Below, in pieces: positions 32,844 to 37,354 of a stretch of 37,354 bases of DNA. The stretch lies in assembly GCA_964640855.1 (NCBI GenBank), contig CAZXIX010000036.1, positions 1 to 37,354 on the forward strand, read 5' to 3'. The first letter of the stretch is position 1. The number at the start of each line of letters is the position of its first letter. This stretch comes from JAJDFU01 sp964640855 (GTDB taxonomy: Bacteria; Bacteroidota; Bacteroidia; Chitinophagales; Saprospiraceae). The position numbers and the translations under genes were made by a program. The notes beneath the pieces were generated by a model. It was not told the DNA's origin, ran no database searches, and saw only the letters and a program-made list of their open reading frames with translations.

Positions 32844-33776
32844 ATGAAGACATCCTTTAGTTCGAAAAAAGAACCCGCGGCCTGGGAAACCGATCCCAGG
32901 AAACACTCCCTGTACAGAAAGCCCCTGGATGAAAACCTGAAGGAGCCTCTCCAAAAAAACAATCTGGATTTGCCCGCGCTCAAACCGATAGACGGTGACT
33001 CGTCTGCAGCCGGCGAAGAAAAAGCCCGGATCACAGCCATCATCCCGACTTTCAACGAAGAGAAGAATATCGTCCGGGCACTCCGGTCCGTTCAGTTTGC
33101 AGACGAGATCATTGTGGTAGACTCCTTCAGCTCGGACAAGACCCTTGAAATCGCCCAATCCTTCGGTGCCCGGATCCTGCAACGCGAATATCAGACTTCC
33201 GCCATCCAGAAGAACTGGACCATCCCCCAGGCAGAACACGACTGGATCATCCTGCTGGACGCCGATGAGTGGCTTCCGGAGCCCTTGCAGGAAGAGATCC
33301 AGAAGACTGTTGCGGGAAACCCCGTCGAAGTAGCCTTCTGGATCGGCCGCAACAATACCTTCATGGGGCAGCGAATTCGCTACAGCGGCTGGCAAAACGA
33401 TAGAGTCATCCGGCTTTTTCGAAAATCCTTCTGCCGGTACGAGAACAAACAGGTACATGCCGAGATCGAAACCGAAGGGGCCGTCGGCATGCTGGTCAAC
33501 CGGATAGAGCATGATACCTATCGCGCCTTCGACCACTATGTCGAAAAACTCAATCGTTATGCCTGGTTACAGGCCTACGACTACGACAAAAAGGTGAAAC
33601 GGATCACTCTGATCCACATCCTGGTCAAACCGCCGGTTCGGTTTTTGAAGCATTACGTGGTAGGCCTGGGCTTCCTGGATGGTTTTCCTGGCTTCATGAT
33701 CAGCGTACTGCAGGCTTACGCGGTGCTCAGCCGTTATACCAAACTCTGGCTGATCCGGAGAGGCATTAAAAAATAA
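32844..33776 (+). CDS. family 2 glycosyltransferase
   Basis: A 310-residue GT-A fold glycosyltransferase (GT2, WaaE/KdtX-like). ITAIIPTFNEEKNIVRALRS begins near residue 63, VVDSFSSDKT at 91-100 and the DxD-type LLDADEW at 137-143. Downstream Q-N-D-R (GWQNDRVIRLF) and the long C-terminal helices fit lipopolysaccharide-core enzymes. The first 60 residues are a polar extension with no family likeness; the ATG at 32844 is the first in a sensible leader, the next ATG lies deep in the domain. It is tail-to-tail with a paralogue, 8 nt apart. Donor and acceptor unknown. Confidence 0.88.
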   Translation: MKTSFSSKKEPAAWETDPRKHSLYRKPLDENLKEPLQKNNLDLPALKPIDGDSSAAGEEKARITAIIPTFNEEKNIVRALRSVQFADEIIVVDSFSSDKTLEIAQSFGARILQREYQTSAIQKNWTIPQAEHDWIILLDADEWLPEPLQEEIQKTVAGNPVEVAFWIGRNNTFMGQRIRYSGWQNDRVIRLFRKSFCRYENKQVHAEIETEGAVGMLVNRIEHDTYRAFDHYVEKLNRYAWLQAYDYDKKVKRITLIHILVKPPVRFLKHYVVGLGFLDGFPGFMISVLQAYAVLSRYTKLWLIRRGIKK

Positions 33777-33784
33777 ATCCTTCG

Positions 33785-34570
33785 CTATTCCGCTTCAGGC
33801 ACCGAACGCTTTGCCTTGTTCTTCCTCCACCGCTCCATCAATTTGGCTTCTCTGAGAAAAACGTATTGGGCTGAACTTCGGGCTATCAGGTAGCCGTAGA
33901 ATCCATCCCGGAACCCCCCTTTGAAAATGTATTCCTTCAGGAACCGGAAGCCGGGCTTAAACAAAAGCCTGCCGTAAGAGCCTTTTTTCCCCAGGTTAAA
34001 ATAGGCCTCCGCAGCATCGCTACTGGCTCGATTCTCCTTGAACATCCGGTCGTGGTAATTTTCGCTCGTGTAATGCAGAATGTCTCCGCGTATGCGGGTT
34101 GTGCGAGCGCCTTCCACCGGGATGAAACGGTCGTGCGGGTTGGTTCCGCCTACAAATATCTTCCTGCGGTCAAACAAGCGGTAAAGGCGGTCGGGATACC
34201 AGGCGCCATGGCGTATCCAGCGGTCTCCCATGCGATTGAGGCGATTTATGTGGTAGCAATCTGCCGACCAGTCTTCCTTTACGCGCAAAATGGACTCTAC
34301 CAGTTCATCCGAGAGCACCTCATCGGCATCCAACAGCAGCACATAATCGAATTGGGCAGAATCGACGGTGAACTTTCGCTGCTCCCGAAATCCCTCCATG
34401 GGATGTTGGAGGATCCTCGCTCCCAACCCGGAGGCAATCTCGATCGTACGGTCCGTAGAGAAACAATCAACCACCAACAATTCGTCCGCTACCTGGCTCA
34501 TGCTGGAAAGACAACGGGCAATGTTCCTTTCCTCATTTAAAGTCATTGTAACCCCAGATAACTTGATCAT
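33785..34570 (-). CDS. family 2 glycosyltransferase (paralogue)
   Basis: A 261-residue GT2 enzyme with the same layout as its neighbour: GVTMTLNEERNIARCLSS at the N-terminus, LVVDCFSTDRT near 32-42, LLLDADEVL near 78-86, and a C-terminal region rich in F, K and Y with YLIARSSAQYVF. The DAD is residues 81-83. The two proteins align well over the nucleotide-binding half. WaaE-like lipopolysaccharide core glycosyltransferase is the closest description. Start: MIKLSGVTMTLNEE opens on the conserved strand, so ATG at 34570 is secure. Promoter lies in the 211-nt divergent region. Confidence 0.9.
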   Translation of the reverse strand: MIKLSGVTMTLNEERNIARCLSSMSQVADELLVVDCFSTDRTIEIASGLGARILQHPMEGFREQRKFTVDSAQFDYVLLLDADEVLSDELVESILRVKEDWSADCYHINRLNRMGDRWIRHGAWYPDRLYRLFDRRKIFVGGTNPHDRFIPVEGARTTRIRGDILHYTSENYHDRMFKENRASSDAAEAYFNLGKKGSYGRLLFKPGFRFLKEYIFKGGFRDGFYGYLIARSSAQYVFLREAKLMERWRKNKAKRSVPEAE

Positions 34571-34733
34571 GATTCAGAAGCCTGGAAAGGTTGGACGCAT
34601 ATTAAGTAGCTCTAAAGGTCTTAGAATTTGGTGAAAGCTAAAGCCAATCGATCAAAAAATCCCCGATAACCGAAATTTTCCCGGCGGTGGATGGACAAGG
34701 CAGGCCGACCGAAAATATTTTTTGTTTCACTTG

Positions 34734-34763
34734 TTGACTAAATAAACTTTTTGTTTTAATTTG
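34734..34763 (+). promoter_or_regulatory. possible promoter of the antirepressor-like gene
   Basis: TTGAC at 34734-34738, a 17-nt spacer, then TTAATTTG at 34756-34763, close to TAnnTTTG. The start codon is at 34782, 19 nt on. The spacing is good; the -7 box differs at one key base. Confidence 0.4.
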
Positions 34764-34781
34764 GTATCAAATTCACATCCA

Positions 34782-35594
34782 ATGAATCTTCAGATACTTG
34801 TCAGTAAAAAGGGAACCCGGGTCGTGACCGCCACCAACCTGCATAAATCCCTGGGATTGCCGGATCGACAGTACATGACCCATGTCAGCCAGTGGCTGCA
34901 GGATATCTACGAATTCAAGGACGGTATCCGGAAGCCGGAGGCCATGCGGGATTACGCACGTCGAAAGGTCAAGGACACCCCGGTGATCAACGACTACTAC
35001 CTGAGCATCGAACTGGCCAAATTGATTACGCTGACTTCCAACAGCAAGGAAAAGATGAAATATGCCCGTTGGCTCTTTTCCCTGGAAGAAAAGGTCGAAC
35101 ACGGCGACTTGATCAGCGTGGATCAGGTTATGGCCGTTATGGAACTGACCAAGGCTATGAGGCTGGTAACCTGCCAGGAAAGCGCCGAGCGCGAACACCT
35201 GAAGACCTACAAAACCCGCAACGGAGGCTTACCCAGCAATTGGTGGAAGTACCGGACCCGTATTCTGGGCTATTCCCTGAAAGACCTGAAACGCAAACTC
35301 GAGGCCCGGGGAAAACCCGCCAGGGGCAAAAACGGGAGGCAAGTATTATTTCATGCCGATAAATATGAAATGGTCAGAACCGGGATCATCGATCTCTTCA
35401 TGGCTATGGGAAAAAGCGAACGGTACGCCCGAAACCTGGGGGATCTGGCGAAAGTCATGGCCCGGGAATTGAAATTGGAGATCGTAGACGATCGGGACGG
35501 CGGATCGCTTTTTCAAGCCGACGTCAATCCGCATACGGCGGAAGAGATCCGGACGTATCATCATGGAGAACGCTTGGCCGTATGGGCTGACTAG
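34782..35594 (+). CDS. phage antirepressor-like (AntA/AntB-type) domain protein
   Basis: A 270-residue protein from MNLQILVSKKGTRV; a 7-residue upstream extension is possible. Residues about 1-110 resemble AntA/AntB antirepressor domains: RVVTATNLHKSLGLPDRQYMTHVSQW, then a Y-x-L pattern (NDYYLSIELAKLITLTSNSKEKMKYARWLFSLEEKVE) like the family's DYxLTxDMAKExAM...AR.YFxxxE. The C-terminal half (KTYKTRNGGLPSNWWKYRTRILGY, RGKNGRQVLFHADKYEMVRTGIIDLF) is not recognised; it is basic and may bind DNA. No phage genes lie nearby, so it looks domesticated. It is convergent with the methylmalonyl-CoA mutase gene, 58 nt apart. Function unknown. Confidence 0.6.
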   Translation: MNLQILVSKKGTRVVTATNLHKSLGLPDRQYMTHVSQWLQDIYEFKDGIRKPEAMRDYARRKVKDTPVINDYYLSIELAKLITLTSNSKEKMKYARWLFSLEEKVEHGDLISVDQVMAVMELTKAMRLVTCQESAEREHLKTYKTRNGGLPSNWWKYRTRILGYSLKDLKRKLEARGKPARGKNGRQVLFHADKYEMVRTGIIDLFMAMGKSERYARNLGDLAKVMARELKLEIVDDRDGGSLFQADVNPHTAEEIRTYHHGERLAVWAD

Positions 35595-35652
35595 ACTATG
35601 AGCACCCGTGACAAAGCCGGGAGGCAAGCACAGGATCCTAGGGAAGGGCTGC

Positions 35653-37354
35653 CTATTGTGCAATCTCTTCGCCTAACAATACCGATAAGATTTGACTGGC
35701 CGCCTCTGCGATTTTGGTCCCGGGACCAAAAACGCCGGCAACGCCCTTCTCAAAGAGAAAGTCGTAATCCTGAGAAGGGATAACTCCGCCCACCACAACC
35801 ATTATGTCTTCCCGCCCCAGGCGTTTGAGTTCATTCAGGGTTTGGGGAACCAGCGTTTTGTGTCCGGCCGCCAGGGAAGAGACGCCCAGGATGTGGACAT
35901 CGTTCTCGGCAGCCTGCAGGGCTGCTTCTTCGGGCGTTTGAAAAAGCGGCCCGACGTCAACGTCAAATCCCAGATCAGCAAAGCTGGTCGCAATGACCCG
36001 GGCGCCGCGATCGTGACCGTCTTGCCCCAGTTTGGCCACCATAATTCTTGGCCTCCGCCCTTCTCTTTCGGCAAATTGGTCCGACAACTCCTTGGCTTTC
36101 TTGAAAGCACCGTCTTCGCGGATTTCCTGTGAGTATACCCCGCTTACGGTTTGAGAAAGGGGCGTGAAACGTCCGAAAACATCCTCCATCGCCTGGCTGA
36201 TCTCCCCCAGGGTTGCCCGCTCACGAGCTGCCTCGATAGCCAGCGCCAGTAGGTTGCCCTCCGCCCTGGAGGCTTCCCGGATGGCCGACAGGGCAGCTTG
36301 TACCTTCTTATCATCGCGACTTTTTCGGATGGCCTCAATCCGTTTTATCTGGGCATCCCGGACCGCAGCATTGTCCACCTCGAGGATGTCAATCGCTTCC
36401 TTCTCTTGGGTAGGATAGATGTTGACGCCGACTATCTTCTCCAATCCGCCGTCTATACGGGCTTGTTTACGGGCCGCCGCTTCTTCAATGCGCAGTTTGG
36501 GGAGTCCCTCCTCAATGGCTTTGGCCATGCCGCCCAGTTGTTCTACCTCCTGGATGAGGTCCCAGGCCCGGCGAGTCAACTGGTCGGTCAGGTATTCTAC
36601 ATAATAGGACCCGCCCCAGGGATCGACAGCGCGGGTGATATCCGTTTCCTTTTGCAGATAGATCTGCGTATCCCGGGCTATTTTGGCGGAGAAATCGGTG
36701 GGTAAGGCAATGGCCTCGTCCAAAGAATTGGTATGCAAGCTTTGGGTACCTCCCAGGGCGGCTGCCAAAGCTTCCACCGTTGTACGGGTGATGTTGTTGA
36801 AAGGATCTTGCTCCGTCAGGCTATAGCCACTGGTCTGGCAGTGGGTCCGCAAGGCCATCGACTTGGACTTTTGCGGTTCGAACTGTTTTACCAGATGGGC
36901 CCACAACAAGCGCCCCGCGCGCATTTTGGCGATCTCCATGAAGTGGTTCATCCCGATGGCCCAAAAGAAAGAAAGGCGAGGCGCGAAGTCATCGATCTGC
37001 AGTCCGGCCTTCAAGCCGGTGCGGATATACTCCAAGCCATCAGCCAGGGTATAGGCCAGCTCCAGGTCGGCGGTAGCGCCGGCTTCATGCATATGATACC
37101 CGCTGATGCTGATCGAGTTGAATCTGGGCATGTGTCTGGCCGTGTAAGCGAAGATGTCTCCGATCAGACGCATGCTGGGTGCCGGCGGATAGATAAAGGT
37201 ATTCCGAACCATGAACTCCTTCAGGATATCGTTCTGGATGGTCCCGGTCAACTGCGCCTGGTCTACCCCTTGTTCTTCAGCGGCTACGATATAGAAGGCC
37301 ATGACCGGGATCACAGCCCCGTTCATGGTCATGGAAACCGACATTTTATCCAGC
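35653..37354 (-). CDS. methylmalonyl-CoA mutase large subunit (5' end outside window)
   Basis: The C-terminal 566 or so residues of a B12-dependent methylmalonyl-CoA mutase, which isomerises methylmalonyl-CoA to succinyl-CoA in propionate metabolism. The frame stays open to the right edge (LDKMSVSMTMNGAVIPV), so the Met at 37344 is internal: TMNG is part of the substrate barrel. RFNSISISGYHMHEAGA, NIYPTQEKE and the AVDPWGGSYYVE motif are characteristic. The C-terminal B12 domain has KLGQDGHDRGARVIA (the DxHxxG cobalt-ligand motif), GVSSLAAGHKTLVPQ and VVGGVIPSQDYDFL. Roughly 150 residues are missing. No small-subunit gene is visible. It is convergent with the antirepressor-like gene. Confidence 0.95.
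   Translation of the reverse strand, partial: LDKMSVSMTMNGAVIPVMAFYIVAAEEQGVDQAQLTGTIQNDILKEFMVRNTFIYPPAPSMRLIGDIFAYTARHMPRFNSISISGYHMHEAGATADLELAYTLADGLEYIRTGLKAGLQIDDFAPRLSFFWAIGMNHFMEIAKMRAGRLLWAHLVKQFEPQKSKSMALRTHCQTSGYSLTEQDPFNNITRTTVEALAAALGGTQSLHTNSLDEAIALPTDFSAKIARDTQIYLQKETDITRAVDPWGGSYYVEYLTDQLTRRAWDLIQEVEQLGGMAKAIEEGLPKLRIEEAAARKQARIDGGLEKIVGVNIYPTQEKEAIDILEVDNAAVRDAQIKRIEAIRKSRDDKKVQAALSAIREASRAEGNLLALAIEAARERATLGEISQAMEDVFGRFTPLSQTVSGVYSQEIREDGAFKKAKELSDQFAEREGRRPRIMVAKLGQDGHDRGARVIATSFADLGFDVDVGPLFQTPEEAALQAAENDVHILGVSSLAAGHKTLVPQTLNELKRLGREDIMVVVGGVIPSQDYDFLFEKGVAGVFGPGTKIAEAASQILSVLLGEEIAQ

Overview
The window looks like a chromosomal segment of a Bacteroidota bacterium, probably of the Saprospiria/Lewinella type. 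The evidence is the gene repertoire: two OMP85-family outer-membrane proteins, a DUF547 domain fused to an outer-membrane barrel, an ECF sigma factor followed by a membrane/barrel protein, a Bacteroidota-style ParC and a DPP IV of the S9B type. Start codons mostly lack a clear Shine-Dalgarno, and several promoters carry a TAnnTTTG-like -7 box. Genes are dense on both strands, often in convergent pairs whose ends overlap. No rRNA, tRNA, CRISPR array or prophage was seen. The genus assignment is inference.

Region 1 (1-3.7 kb) is accessory. A minus-strand pair joined by an ATGA overlap encodes a SIR2-like protein with a C-terminal effector-associated domain (EAD11-like) and an nSTAND1-type NTPase. 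This is the layout of a STAND-controlled conflict/defence or cell-suicide module, but the SIR2 motifs are degenerate and the NTPase stops just where a sensor region normally starts. Next to it is a REP-associated tyrosine (Y1/HUH) transposase bracketed by GC-rich two-hairpin repeats. A 100-N assembly gap lies inside the repeat array, with the same 55 nt on both sides.

Region 2 (3.7-16.5 kb) holds an OMP85/BamA-like protein, hemW, an exported caspase-like protease, a small antitoxin-like protein with a probable compensated double frameshift, parC, an ECF sigma factor overlapping a TM-plus-barrel protein, an alpha/beta hydrolase, a DUF547 lipoprotein, smpB and a YbjQ-family protein.

Region 3 (16.5-27.6 kb) holds DPP IV, an ScfR-like XRE regulator with a cluster of GCGAAAA-type boxes upstream, a DUF547-barrel fusion, a second OMP85-like protein, a membrane-anchored MutS-like ATPase and gyrB.

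Region 4 (27.6-37.35 kb) holds tsaE, an alanine-dehydrogenase-like gene, an O-antigen-ligase-like protein with cysQ, galE, two tail-to-tail glycosyltransferase-2 paralogues (a small surface-glycan group), a solitary phage-antirepressor-like gene, and the C-terminal part of a methylmalonyl-CoA mutase large subunit that runs off the right edge.

The best candidates for an undescribed system are the SIR2-EAD/STAND pair and the RAYT with its own hairpin family beside it. Most of the rest is housekeeping or envelope biology.
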